From the NCBI GenBank assembly GCA_030549335.1, contig CM060198.1, forward strand, positions 47,395,353 to 47,459,352: a stretch of 64,000 nt of DNA. Reading direction: 5' to 3'. Under the pieces are notes generated by a model. It worked only from the letters and a program-made list of their open reading frames with translations, was not told where the DNA came from and made no database searches. This document shows, one piece after another, positions 47,513 through 58,666 of this stretch. The first letter of the stretch is position 1, and each line of letters opens with the position of its first letter. Source of the DNA: Pontederia crassipes (lineage: Eukaryota > Streptophyta > Magnoliopsida > Commelinales > Pontederiaceae). The position numbers were made by a program, and so were the translations under genes.

Positions 47513-47821
47513 ATGCTGAGAAGTTTTGCACATAACATGGGTTCTGCTCTTGCCGAGAGAGGACATAATATCGTAAACTACACTATCAATATTATTAAAA
47601 ATGATAGCATTGAAGCTTGGCACAGATTTGTGCTATATAAAGTTTGTCTACAAGAAACTTGGCTTGCCAAAAAAGGAAGAAACCGAAGAATCACCTTTCT
47701 TCCGCAACTACATGGTAAGTTGCCAGATTCTTATATGAGATGGAGCACCAAAAGCTTGATGGAAAGCTTGTCTGTAGATATGGAATGTCTAATTACTAGT
47801 GGTAGGCTATTTTTAGAGTGA
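47513..47821 (+). CDS. Unidentified plant gene fragment
   Basis: A 102-codon frame reads as natural protein: a mid part ...ETWLAKKGRNRRITFLPQLHGKLPDSYMRWSTKSLMESL. Further on, around 48035-48150, a short frame (SPDYKKHDDGFKEAMYSCSYEIMLDKFSKVC, split here by me from its stop) continues in similar style. I do not recognise the family. No promoter or start can be fixed. It may be exons of a gene or a captured fragment; it lies between array flank and LTR DNA. Confidence 0.35.
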   Translation: MLRSFAHNMGSALAERGHNIVNYTINIIKNDSIEAWHRFVLYKVCLQETWLAKKGRNRRITFLPQLHGKLPDSYMRWSTKSLMESLSVDMECLITSGRLFLE

Positions 47822-48379
47822 AAAGAAATAATTCAGCTTAAAAGAAGTTGATTCTTTCGCACCCAAAGTCGTGTGTTCAGAATTCATAACAATCGAAGAT
47901 GCAACACCATTATAGGAAGAGTCACTACTCACCCATCAAATTGAGGCTATGAATAATGGAAAAAGATTGTATCTTCCAAAGGAGGTAATTTGTGGCAATC
48001 AATTTTAAAAAAAGAAAGTGATGAATTTGGCCAAATGAAGATAAAGTAGAAAAGATCCTGCAGAGTCCTGATTATAAGAAGCATGATGATGGATTTAAAG
48101 AAGCAATGTATAGTTGCAGCTATGAAATTATGCTTGATAAATTTTCGAAAGTTTGTTAAAACACGGACTCAAGTATATATATATGTATATATATGAGTTT
48201 AAGTAACCCTCTCTCTCTCTATATATATATATTGTTACATTTATCTATATAAAATCCAATTACATTGTATGCAAGCTGCTTGTAATCATATGATATGCAG
48301 CAATTGCAATAGAGGATTGAATTGCTTCAACAAGAACTACGTACGTGGATAAAAGAAATAGTGGTAGTCAAAATTTTAC

Positions 48380-49760
48380 TATGGACAATTACAAAGCGTT
48401 TTAATAAGAAATTGGGAACCCACGTGCACCTTTAATTTAATTAAATTGTAATACGATGGTTCACAAAAAATCAGTGTTACAAAGTTAAGAAAATGAGGAA
48501 CATCATATCGCCTATCTTTTTATTCCACATGAAAAATATTTGAATCAGATTAATTTTTTTAATAAAAATAGATAAGATATTAAAAATGATTAAATAAAAA
48601 ACATCAAACTCAATGATTAAAAAAGATGAGGGTCACGACATCATAGATGGACACTTCTATTATATCCCAAGTTTAAAAAAATAAAACAATTATCTCTGTA
48701 CTAAATATGGTAATCAAAATTTCAGTATTAAATAGGTCTCAAAGAAATAAAACTTTTTTGAAACTAATTATTAAAACAATTTCTATTTTATTATTGAATA
48801 TTTATTACTTTGTATATTATTTATCTTAAAATAATTTTATTGTCCTTTGCACTCACGCAACTTCTCTCCTCCAATCTCGTATTTAAAGTCATATATTTTT
48901 CACGTGAGATATATGAGACACATGAAAAATGAATGTCTCACATGAAAAATTGTACATCTATATGGAAATATTATTGAGCTAAATTAGATTCTACTTTCAG
49001 CTCCGATTGTGCCATTCTGTTTTGTGCTGGCAATATATTTTTTTCTTTCCACTTTCTTTTGATTTTTGTTTTCTTTTTATCATTCCTTATTTTGCCATTG
49101 ATTTATTATTATGTATTTAAGTCGTTGACTCTCAATAAAAACAGGAAAGACTACATGTAACTTTATAAACTTTATATACTATTCAACATAATATTTTAAC
49201 ATTAACTTTATATCTTTATACAAAGTATAAGTTTGACGATCTTTGTATAACAGATAATTCTTTGTGTATCTACAACGACGCGATTATAAGATTTGTTATT
49301 AGAAATGAATAGGTTTGTACTCCTAATTACGTGATTTAGTTGTACGCATGCGACGTAAATAGAATTTGTTTAAATAATTATCTTATTTATATATTTGTTT
49401 AATATTTCGTTATCAAAATGAGAATATTTGGTTGCCATTATCGTTTCCAAGGAGATATGCATTATTGAGTACATAATATTTTGATATAAATTTAGCTTAT
49501 TGAAAATTTACTTCTTAATAAGACGTATAGATTTTGTGCAGACTCGTAATTTTCATTTTATATTCAAATGTATTTCACGAAAAGTTTGTTCTAGTCTATA
49601 TATCTAATAGGAATCATACATTAATTTATCCAAATTTATATTTTTAACTATATTTAGTTGATTAATCCTCATATGCTAACTCTATTAATTAATTATAATT
49701 TCAGTAATTAATTAATAAACAGTTAATTACATATTTATTCATAACTAAACCCCATTTTTT
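48380..49760. repeat. Array flank block, copy 4, without a receptor gene
   Basis: 48380-48430 matches 27380-27420 plus 30754 onward and gives the unoccupied form of the solo-LTR site. 49075-49760 matches 4098-4940. The expected next part, an A-type gene, is absent. AT-rich, no coding sequence. Confidence 0.75.
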
Positions 49761-49989
49761 AATTATTATTCTTTAACATTATTCTATTTTTTTAATAATG
49801 TCAAGTCATAGTCGAGTGAACACCACATGGATTGTTCAACCAAACCACATGGATTGTTCAACCAAAGGCAGTCGATAAAAGTTGAAAGTATGAGCATTTA
49901 ATAAAATATACAATATTTTCGTAGCTAATCCAACTTGCCTACCAGCTACTATACATTATAGTGAAACAGCCTAAAATCAAAATTTACTT

Positions 49990-50537
49990 CTTGGCATCAT
50001 TAGGCAATGGGATCCTTCTCCACATTCTTGAATCTTGATGCTCCCACAGCCAAATGACTAAGAGGTTAGTACTAAGAAAAGATCTCCAAAACAAAGTCTC
50101 CACAAATGTGGGCCCCGTATCGAGCTCCATATCCACCGGCGGGTCTGGAGCTCAAACTTAAATTGATGGCGACGGGGGAGGTGGTGTATCAGTTCAGAAC
50201 AGGGACATCTCCATTTTCAATCCAACCAGGATGGTTGATGGATTGATGATAATGACTTGACAAGTCAAGCTGGCAGCCCTCATACTTAGCAATGTCGTCC
50301 TTGGATTTAGAGGGAGGCAACGAAAAAGCAATTCCTTCGCATTGTTTTGATGTCCACATTGTCACCAGGGAGAGCTTCATGGTGCATAACTGACTTCACT
50401 TAAGTAGTCAGACCAATAGACTGACTTCACTCAATGATTCCACTAGATTTATAGATACGGTGGCCAATTGTGATAGATTTCACAGAGTCAACACGATCGG
50501 TGGCCACCATGTTGATGAGAACCTTTTCTTTCCCCAT
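49990..50537 (-). pseudogene. eEF1A (translation elongation factor 1-alpha) pseudogene
   Basis: The ATG at 50537 starts MGKEKVLINMVATDRVDSVKSITIGHRIYKSSGI, the eEF1A N-terminus with its P-loop ruined (family GHVDSGKST, here DRVDSVKSI). Two stops follow. The same frame then jumps to VKSVMHHEALPGDNV, normally about 250 residues further on, and shifted frames continue with SKDDIAKYEG, then INHPGWIENGDVPVLN (family MNHPGQIGNGYAPVLD), then an end like VEKDPIA. Most of domains I and II are thus deleted, and frameshifts break the rest. eEF1A delivers aminoacyl-tRNA to the ribosome; this copy cannot. A leader region upstream (52100-52300) suggests a duplicated gene with its 5' intron, not a retrocopy. 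Confidence 0.87.
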
Positions 50538-50741
50538 TATGAAATAAATCAGAATCCAACTGCATATGACAAATCAGAAACAATATCAGAATAAAAAGGT
50601 AACCGCATATGATAAGGCGCTCGGATAAATTAAAAATGGCACTCCATAAATCAAAATAGATTCCATCAGAAAAAGTAATTGGCTTAAGCAACAAGACCTC
50701 CTAAAAAAGCAATAAGACACTCCAAAAATGGAATAGATTCA

Positions 50742-51395
50742 GATGTCCACTAGTAGATGATGCTGGTAATTCAAATAACTTATTTCTTCAGCACCATCTT
50801 ATCACAAAATGATCTAAAACTAAATGCGATCAACACAAAAGTTTCATGATTTTTGAACAAAAATAATCAATTACAAAGAAACATTTGAAGATAAAACAAA
50901 CACACTCAAAATGTACGAGAGCTGGAAGCCCAGGGCCAAATGATGTAGCCCAGGACATGAAAACTCTCTAACATATCAATGTGTGCCTCCAGAACAAAGC
51001 CATCAAGGAACCTTTTTCAAAGTCTTGGAGCCGAAAGAAGAGGCAATAAGTCCCTTGGATACTAGCACCTGATGTCCATTAGTAGAAGATGCAGGTAATT
51101 CAAATAACTTATTTCTTCAGCATCATATTATCACAAAACGATCTAAAACTAAATGAGAACAACACAAAAGTTCCATGATGTTTGAACAAAAAAGATCAAC
51201 TACAAAGAAACATTTGAAGATAAAACAAACACACTCAAAATGCACGAGAGCTGGAAGCCCCGAGCCAAATGATGTGACCCAGGACATGAAAACTCCCTAA
51301 CATATCAATGTGTGCCTCGAGAACAAAGCCATCAAGGAACCTTTTTCAAAGCCTTGGAGCCGAAGAAAGAGGCAATAAGTCCCTTGGATACTAGG
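50742..51395. repeat. Tandem duplication of about 325 bp in the eEF1A leader intron
   Basis: 50742-51066 and 51071-51395 are near-identical direct copies (period 329). Shared strings include TTATTTCTTCAGCA, CATCAAGGAACC and AAGTCCCTTGGATACTAG. They lie between the presumed 5' exon and the ATG of the pseudogene. No RNA gene was recognised. Confidence 0.85.
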
Positions 51396-52129
51396 ACCAA
51401 AATAAAGCACAGAATTAAACAAGTTTAACATATTCAGACCTAATGTCAAATAAGAGATTCCATTGCAAACACAACTTCATGGCACATCAATAACATCAGT
51501 TCAATCAGATCTATTACTAATGTCAAAGGGATACAAAGACATTTAAATCTACAAAAAATCACAAATTATGATTAAAACATATAAGAGATATCTAATTGTT
51601 GTTGTTGTTGTATGATTAAAACATATAGACACTGCAAAGAAAACAGTTCACAAATAGCAAACATTCAGGATAATATGTTCTAGAACATATCTAATTCATA
51701 AACAAAGTTTTGAGTGCCAATGTGTTGGTGCTTACAAAAGAAACGTGATACCCAATCATCTTAAAGAAAATAGAGTGCATAAAGGAACATCATTTATCTG
51801 TTTGAAATATAGAAACGAACAGTACAAGCACTAAATCTCTTAGTTTTGTTGAGAAGATGTGATGTTATCTATGTTATACTACTATCCGATAAAAATAACA
51901 TTTTTTCACCGCTTAAACAACTACAACCAGATTGAGCAGTAAATCTATGCAAGGAACCAAAGATACTCCAGAACAATCTATCACAAAATCAGAAGACAAC
52001 GACAGATAAAATCTCCAGTGAGGGCAATCAACTGGCCTTGAGAAGGAACACGGAAAAGGTATTAAGAAGTACAAATGAAGGAACATAAGTAAAAAATCTA
52101 TAACGTTCACTACAGAACAGATCTAATTA

Positions 52130-52300
52130 CTTATACTGGAACATGACAGTAGGAGGGAAATCTCACCACCGAGGAACGATGAATCGACACCGCGAGAGCA
52201 CGGTGGCGATGGATAGAGTGAGCCGCTTTGAGGGTGCCCGTTTGATGCTGCTTTATAGAGGGAAGTGATGTCTGAAACCCGCCGCTAGGGTTTCTAATGG
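52130..52300 (-). promoter_or_regulatory. Core promoter and first leader exon of the eEF1A-like pseudogene
   Basis: On the minus strand a telo-box AAACCCTAG (52285-52293) is followed by TATAAAG (about 52252-52258) and a leader ending at about GGTGAG (52165), a possible donor site. Telo-boxes are known in promoters of plant translation genes, including eEF1A. The link to the coding remnant 1.6 kb away rests on orientation and this motif. Confidence 0.55.
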
Positions 52301-52379
52301 CGTCTCGAGAGCGCAGCTCGCTGTCCGATGTCTTTTTTACGAGGCTTAATGAAAAAATAAAAATCAAGGTGGAGCGCGT

Positions 52380-53150
52380 GTTACTCCTTTTGCTTAAACA
52401 TATTGTTATAAATATAAAAAAAAATTATTGCGAATATTACTTGTCATTACTAAGCACGTCCGATGACTTTAAATAGAGATTTAGAATTTTAAGATTAGAG
52501 TAAAAATAAGTTGGCACTAAAAATTAGAATTAGATGTAAAATATTTAACGTAAAATAAGTGTAGAATAATAAATTTATTTATACAATTAATAATATAATT
52601 ATATACTGATTTAAAATATATGTTAAATAGTAAGTGTGATTAAAATCAAGATCATTAGATTATCCGATTAATCCAATTATCATAATTTATTTAGTTTTAG
52701 ATGATACATTTGTATTGTTAAATATTCAATAATGTATATTATTTCATTTAAGAAATATATAATTAATTTAATTATAAATTATAATTATTAAATTAATTAT
52801 TTTTTAATAATAAAAAATAAGGGCTCTCCATCGAGGTGTATAGCGGGGTATTCCACTAAAATTTTAAATTAATTAAAAGTATATAATTATAAAAGGGATT
52901 TATTTTTTTAATGAATTTTATATTCGTATACTAAATGCTAACAATTCTAAACATCAAATGCTGAAAAAATTGTTTCCCTATGAAATTACTTAAATTTATC
53001 ATTATTAAAAAACTTTTGTAAGGAATAATTGCAACTTTTTTTCTCAATGAATCTTCTTTAAAAACAATTTATCAATGAATCTCAATAGTCATTTTGGTTA
53101 TTATAAATTTGATGCACAATTATATAATATTTTATAAATATAATTTGATG
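52380..53150. other. AT-rich intergenic DNA, no feature seen
   Basis: No frame, repeat boundary or RNA gene could be supported here. Confidence 0.6.
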
Positions 53151-53154
53151 CACA

Positions 53155-53223
<69 letters not shown>

Positions 53224-53224
53224 G

Positions 53225-53259
<35 letters not shown>

Positions 53260-53263
53260 GTTG

Positions 53264-53312
<49 letters not shown>
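53155..53312. repeat. Long (TTA)n microsatellite
   Basis: About 155 bases of ATT/TTA triplets with a few TTG interruptions. It makes poly-Asn and poly-Tyr frames that are not genes. Confidence 0.98.
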
Positions 53313-53314
<2 letters not shown>

Positions 53315-53449
53315 GGGGATAGATTTAGGCTAGTACTTTTGATTGCAGTAATCATTATTCACCTACAATCTTCATATTTGTATTTAATAACTTGATCGCC
53401 TAATGCGCCTTGTGCTTAATTTCAGTCAGTAGGTGGCAAGCTTTTTCGT

Positions 53450-54200
53450 AAACTAGTCTATATGGAGTGGTTCCTAAGGATGTCTTAAATGTAGTCCGAT
53501 TAGCCCATAGTGAATCATCTAATTTAAAACTCCAATCTTTTCGTAATCAAGAAACTACTTTCTCTAATATATTCTTAATCTTGTGATTAGATACTTCCAC
53601 TTGTCCACAGGTTTGAGGATGATATGGTTTGGATACTCTGTGAGAGATGTCATATTTCTTCATGAGGTTTTCAAATTATTGTTCAATGAAATATCAGCCA
53701 CCATCATTGATGACTATTTTGGGCATATTAGATTGGGAAAAAGATAACTTTAGTGAAAAGCTTCTGAACTGAACGAGAGTCACATTTTACAGTTGGAACT
53801 ACATCCACCCATTTAGAAAAGTAATCAACAACAACCAATATCTGTATTTGTAGGTGTCAGAATTTGGAAAATGGCCCATATAGTCTATTCCCTATATACC
53901 AAATAATTCTACTGGCAGGATTCCATGTAAAGGCATTTCTTGTCTTCGTCCAATGTTCTCTGAACTTTGACAACTATCACAAGAAGAAACAAATTGGTGG
54001 ACGTCTTTGAAAAGTGCTGGCTAGAAAAATTCAAATTGGAGAAAGCGAGTAGTTGTACGTTGTGTACTCCCATGTCCGCCATAAGCTGGTGTGTGACATG
54101 ATTCGATGATATTTTTAGCTTCTTCAGTTGCAACATATATGCGCAGCATCCTGTTTGAGTATTCTTTAAACAAGAAAGGATCAGCCCAATAATAGTGCTT
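53450..54200 (-). pseudogene. Athila-like integrase region
   Basis: Pieces include CDSCQ in the zinc-binding part, GIDYMGHFPN, LVVVDYFSKWVDVVPT, then INDGG (family SDGG) and [26 protein letters not shown]. Stops and frame changes are frequent. Confidence 0.78.
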
Positions 54201-54270
54201 GACATCTCTGAATAATTTTTCCTTCTAATGCTTTGTGAGGTCTCATGGTACTACTCCCCCTGCTAAGTAG

Positions 54271-54654
54271 TTAGCTATGTTTGCAAACCATGATACTTGA
54301 GTTATTGACATGAGGTAGTAGAGTACCACGGATCGGTTGTGAAGTGTCCTTTCTTCCTAGTGATAGCTCTAGTCTAAATAAATGATTTGCCATTTGATTC
54401 TCAGAACCACTTATGTCCACAATCTCAATGTCGAACTCTTGCAGAGATAAGATCCATCGTATGAGGCGAGGTTTGGCTTGCTTCTTTGAAAATAAGTGTC
54501 GAAGTGTAGAGTGGCTAGTATTTATGATAGCTTTAGATCCAACCAGATATTCTGAATTTTTCCATAGCATATACCACAGCTCATAGTTCCTTCTCTGTGG
54601 TTGTATAATTCTACTGAGTCGAGTCAAGTGTTTTACTCGCATAGTAGATGACAT
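54271..54654 (-). pseudogene. Athila-like RNase H region
   Basis: LVGSKAIINTSHSTLRHLF then KQAKPRLIRWILSLQEFDIE and GSENQMANHLFRLE match the RNase H end of Athila-type pol (family TDHAALKYLLSKKDAKPRLIRW). The TDH motif reads NTSH. Confidence 0.8.
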
Positions 54655-55081
54655 GCATAAGTTTATTCACCTTCTGGCCTAGTACATCCCCAACTGAGGA
54701 ATCATTAGCATCACACACTTTAAATGGTATTGCCCAATTTGGAGGTTTCATAATGGGAGCAGACAATACTTTTCGAAGCAGATTGAAAGCAAAAAGGTAT
54801 TCGTCATCAAAGTTGAAATCTGAATCTTTATGTAGTAGATTTGTAGAGGTTTTACAAATTTAGAAAGGTCTTTGATGAAACATCAATAAAACCCTACGCG
54901 TCCCAAGAAACTGTGGATACCCTTGATGTTGACAGGTGGGGGTAATTGAGCAATAACTTCAATTTTTTATTAAGTCCACTTCAATACCTCTATTCGATAT
55001 AACATATCCAAGAACAAACCCTTGCTGAACCATGAAATGACACTTCTCCCAATTCAAAATCAAATTAACTTCTTTGCATCT

Positions 55082-56029
55082 CTATAACACTCGATCAAGA
55101 TTTGTTAGACATTGAGAGGAGGAGGATCCATAGACAAAAAAATATATCCATGAATACCTCCATGATTTTCTCTGTGATATCAGAAAAAATAATAGTGATG
55201 CAACGTTGGAAAGTAGCTGGTGCATTACATAAACCAGATGACAATCTTGGATATGCAAAGCTACCGTATGGGCAAGTGAAGATAGTTTTCTCTTGATTAG
55301 CATGATGGATAGGTATTTGCAAAAAATCAGAGAAATCATCAAGATAGCAAAAATAGTCATGCATGGCAAGTTTTTCAAGCATTTATCAATAAATGGTAAA
55401 GGAAAATGATCCTTTCTTATGGTTTTATTAAGTTTTTGAAAATCAATACACATTTGTCAACCCGTGGTTGTTCGGGTAGCAATAAGTTCCGGCCCCTTTT
55501 GAATTTTCAACTACTGTCATCCCACCTTTTTTTGGAACTACTTGAATTGGACTAACCTATTATCAGAGATGGAGTAAATTAAAACCAGAATCTAAAAGTT
55601 TTTTACCTTTATTTTAACTACTTCCTGCAAGATAAGGTTTAGTCTTCTTTGTCCTTCCCTAGACGGGTTTACGTTGTCTTCAAGTGGAATTATATGCATG
55701 CAAAAGAAGGTAATATCTTTAATGTTGGCCATGGAGTATCCAATGGGTTTTTTGTGTTTTCTAAGAATAGCAAGAAGTTCAGTCGTTTGTTCTTTCCTTA
55801 GAGCATAATTGACAATGACAGGAAATGTAGAGTTTTTGTCCAAAAATTTATATCTCAGAGTGGAGGGAAGTTCCTTCATTTCCACTTTTGAAAGAACATT
55901 GGGATTTGGAGAAGTCTCGACAACGGGATCAGAAGGATGATGCATATTTGGCTCTTGAGAAATAATATCATAAGAATTCATCATAATTGAGTAGATTTCT
56001 TTTTGAGGATCATCAATATGCTCACTCAC
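55082..56029 (-). pseudogene. Athila-like reverse transcriptase region
   Basis: From 56029 down: LPSTLRYKFLDKNSTFPVIV, then EGQRRLN, a gap with frame changes (55450-55590), then CIDFQKLNKTIRKDHFPLP, YCYLDDFSDFLQIPIHHANQ (written from two frames) and RLSSGLCNAPATFQRC. The catalytic DD box is not intact (EVFMDIFFCLW where FMDDF is expected). The polymerase is non-functional. Confidence 0.82.
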
Positions 56030-57888
56030 TTCAAATGTTAAATAGCGCTAAAGAAGATATGGAGTTGCGATTAATGCAACAATCTCTCTGGTGGCCTCAT
56101 CTATCACATGCTTTGCAACAGTCTTCATACACTAGAGATTTTATGATCCGTGAAAGGTTGAACTCAACTGGCCTTCTCCTAATTGAAATGAGAGCCGATC
56201 GTTCTTCACATCTATAATTGCTCCAGCTGTTATAAGAAATGGGCGTTCTAAGATCAAAGGTACATTGATGTCTTCCTCTATGTTCAGTACTACAAAATCA
56301 ACAGAAATATAGAATTTACCAACTTTGATTGGGATATCTTCTAAGATGTCATGGGTCTCTTGATTGATGTATCTGCAAGCTGGAGAGTTAGGTTGGTCAA
56401 TTTTAAATCACCAGCATCCAGTCTCTTGCAAAGGGATAAGGATATTAAACTGACACTTGCCCCAAGGTCACATAAGACTCAGTCTACTTGAATATTCCCT
56501 ATTTCACAGGGTATTGAAAATCTCACTGTATCTTTTAATTTTGACGGTGACTTATTTTGAATGACAGCACCATCTCTTCAGTCAGAACTATGGTCTCGTG
56601 GATATCTATCTTCTTTTTTTTGGACATGATGTCCTTAAAAAATTTGGCGTAAGAAGGCATCTACTGAATAACTTCAACAAATGGAATGTTGATATGCAAT
56701 TTCTTTATGATCTTTATAAATCGGGTGAATTGCCGATCATTCTAGGATTTAGAAAGCCTCTGCAAAAAAGGAATGTAGTTGAGGTCATAACTGCTCTCCT
56801 GTTTTCGCTCCAGCACTTCTTGAGGCGTATCATTCTTTGGACTCTTTGGAGAAGTGGGTACTTGAACTTCCTCGAGTTTCATTGGCTCTTTTAGTTGTTT
56901 TTCACTCCATAGCTCAATCGTTTTACATTGTTCCCAAGGATTTACTTCAAGTTGGCTTGGAAAATTTCCTAGGGTGCATGAAGATGAACAAGTTTGCTGA
57001 CTTATCTGATTTTCAAATATCTTGTTGTGTGCGGCAAGACTTTCAAACTTTGAAGACATTTGTTGCATAAATTCATTTTTGTTGTTCGTGTTGCTTCATC
57101 AGGTTTTCCAGCAAGGTTTCAAGACTAGGTACCTCTGGTCTAAATGATGAGGGTTGAGGTAGTGCTAAATATGGTGATGGTGTATTTAGTGCCGTTGAAG
57201 GCTTTTGATATTGTGGTGGTCAAGGTTGAGGTGCTCCTTGATAGTTGTTGTCATCGTAAGAGAGGAGCGGATTGGATTTTATTAAGGACCTCCATGGTTT
57301 TTGTCCTCCTTGATACTGTTGTTGGTTTTGACCATAAGGTACGAGTGCATTCATTTGCTCACTAGATGTTTCTTGTACTTGATAGCCAATTGACGTGCAA
57401 TTAGTAATCATATGATCCGGTGATCCGCAATTATCACTCCAATGGAGTTAGAATTTAGGTTGATAGGCACGACTTTTGTTGAACATACATTGAAGAATTC
57501 CAATTGTGTAAATTTATTCTGATTCATCGCTCTTTGTATAAACCCTTCAACTCTAACAGAAAAAATCATCCCAATTATTCGTTTCCAATGTCTTTTTTAA
57601 TCTGATTGTTGACGATTTATTCTATCCAACATCCAATTATTATGGTTAATAATAACTTCTTCAATCAACTAGTATCCATCCTCTTGGTTTCTGCTCATAA
57701 ATGTGCCATTCGCTGCAGAGTCTAGGGTGCTTTTGCATTGGGGAGTAAGACCGTTGTAGAATATTTGAACTACCATTCACTTCATAAATCCATTGTAGGA
57801 CACTTTCTCAACATATCCTTGAATCTTTTCTAAGCTTCATAAATTGACTCAGTTTCCCACTACTAGAATGATGTGATCTGGTTTCTCA

Positions 57889-58660
57889 TTGTTATTATCC
57901 TTTCAGGAGGAAAGAAATAGGACAAGAATAGTGCCTTTTTTCCATGATAAAAGAAGAATAAAAATACAAACCATCACACGACATAAATTTTGCATTTCAC
58001 ATATTCAAAATAATGCATTAATTCGTACTCAAGATTTATGCACACGAGGCAATTTCTTGGAGGATTTTCACAAATGGATATATAATATCAGTATAGAACA
58101 ATTTGAAGACGAATTACTTTCTTTGAAAGAGTAGTATAATATTTTAAATTATCTTTAGGCAAAAAAATGTATAACAATTATCATTAGTGGGGCCATTAAA
58201 TTTCAAAGATGTTTTCCTTGCAGAAATGTTTACAACACAAAGATCGAAAAGTATAACTCCTTTTTTTATGGTTTTTTGAATTCTAACACATCGTTATCTG
58301 AGTTTGTGTATCAATACAATCATAGTCTCCATTCTCATCATGAAGTTAAAGAGAGAATGTTTTAAAACCATGAACTCCATTGTAGCCCTAATTTTAGAAA
58401 ATCTTCTAGAGTATCATGCAAGAAAAGTTTACACTAAAAAAAGACTTATTCCAAAAGGAGTATATGGACTTACATCTTTGTTGTCACAAAAGTTGTCAAA
58501 GGATGTTAACAAGGTAGTGTATTTTGTTTACCAAATGAGGAACAAAAGGAGTATGGTGACCATGAAAGGATTTCAACAAATTGTTCTTGTAAAAAGTTTG
58601 AACAACATGGCATATTTTGTAAGCATATCTTATATATTATCTTTAAGAAATGGATTAAAT
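57889..58660 (+). pseudogene. FAR1/MULE transposase, C-terminal fragment
   Basis: A broken plus-strand copy: HKFCISHIQNNAL...FLEDFHKWIYNISIEQFEDELLSL (end of the MULE core), then in another frame KYNSFFYGFLNSNTSLSEFVYQYN, and the SWIM finger CSCKKFEQHGIFCKHILYI at about 58575-58640. It matches the order of the FAR1 pseudogene at 476-1675, with frameshifts and stops. It ends just before the terminal hairpins of the next MULE end. Confidence 0.8.
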
Positions 58661-58666
58661 GGGTAT

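Larger units (their letters stand above)
53400..57885 (-). mobile_element. Athila-like Ty3/gypsy retrotransposon, heavily decayed
   Basis: Minus-strand pieces follow the Ty3 order. Gag: about 57885 to 56742, with ERFKDMLRKCP-type sequence, then QQMSSKFESLAAHNKIFENQIS and EVNPWEQCKTIELWSEKQ. Protease: about 56230-56520, DLGASVSLI. RT: 55082-56029. RNase H: 54271-54654. Integrase: 53450-54200. Each domain is broken by stops and frameshifts. CIDFQKLNKTIRKDHFPLPFID and NYALRKEQTTELLAILRKHKKPIGYSMANIKDI are typical of the Athila branch. LTRs were not found. It abuts a FAR1 fragment at about 57889, so it probably inserted there or was joined by deletion. Confidence 0.85.

Noticed and set aside
50189..50380. 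A 63-codon frame starting MKLSLVTMWTS
   Set aside because: It is an out-of-frame reading at first (the true frame has HHEALPGDNV) that becomes eEF1A-like only after a frameshift; part of the pseudogene.
50742..51395. Possible snoRNA genes in the tandem 325-bp copies
   Set aside because: TGATG and CTGA-like words occur, but no closing terminal stem or proper box C/D spacing could be shown.
53094..53355. Poly-Tyr and poly-Asn frames
   Set aside because: Translation of the (TTA)n microsatellite.
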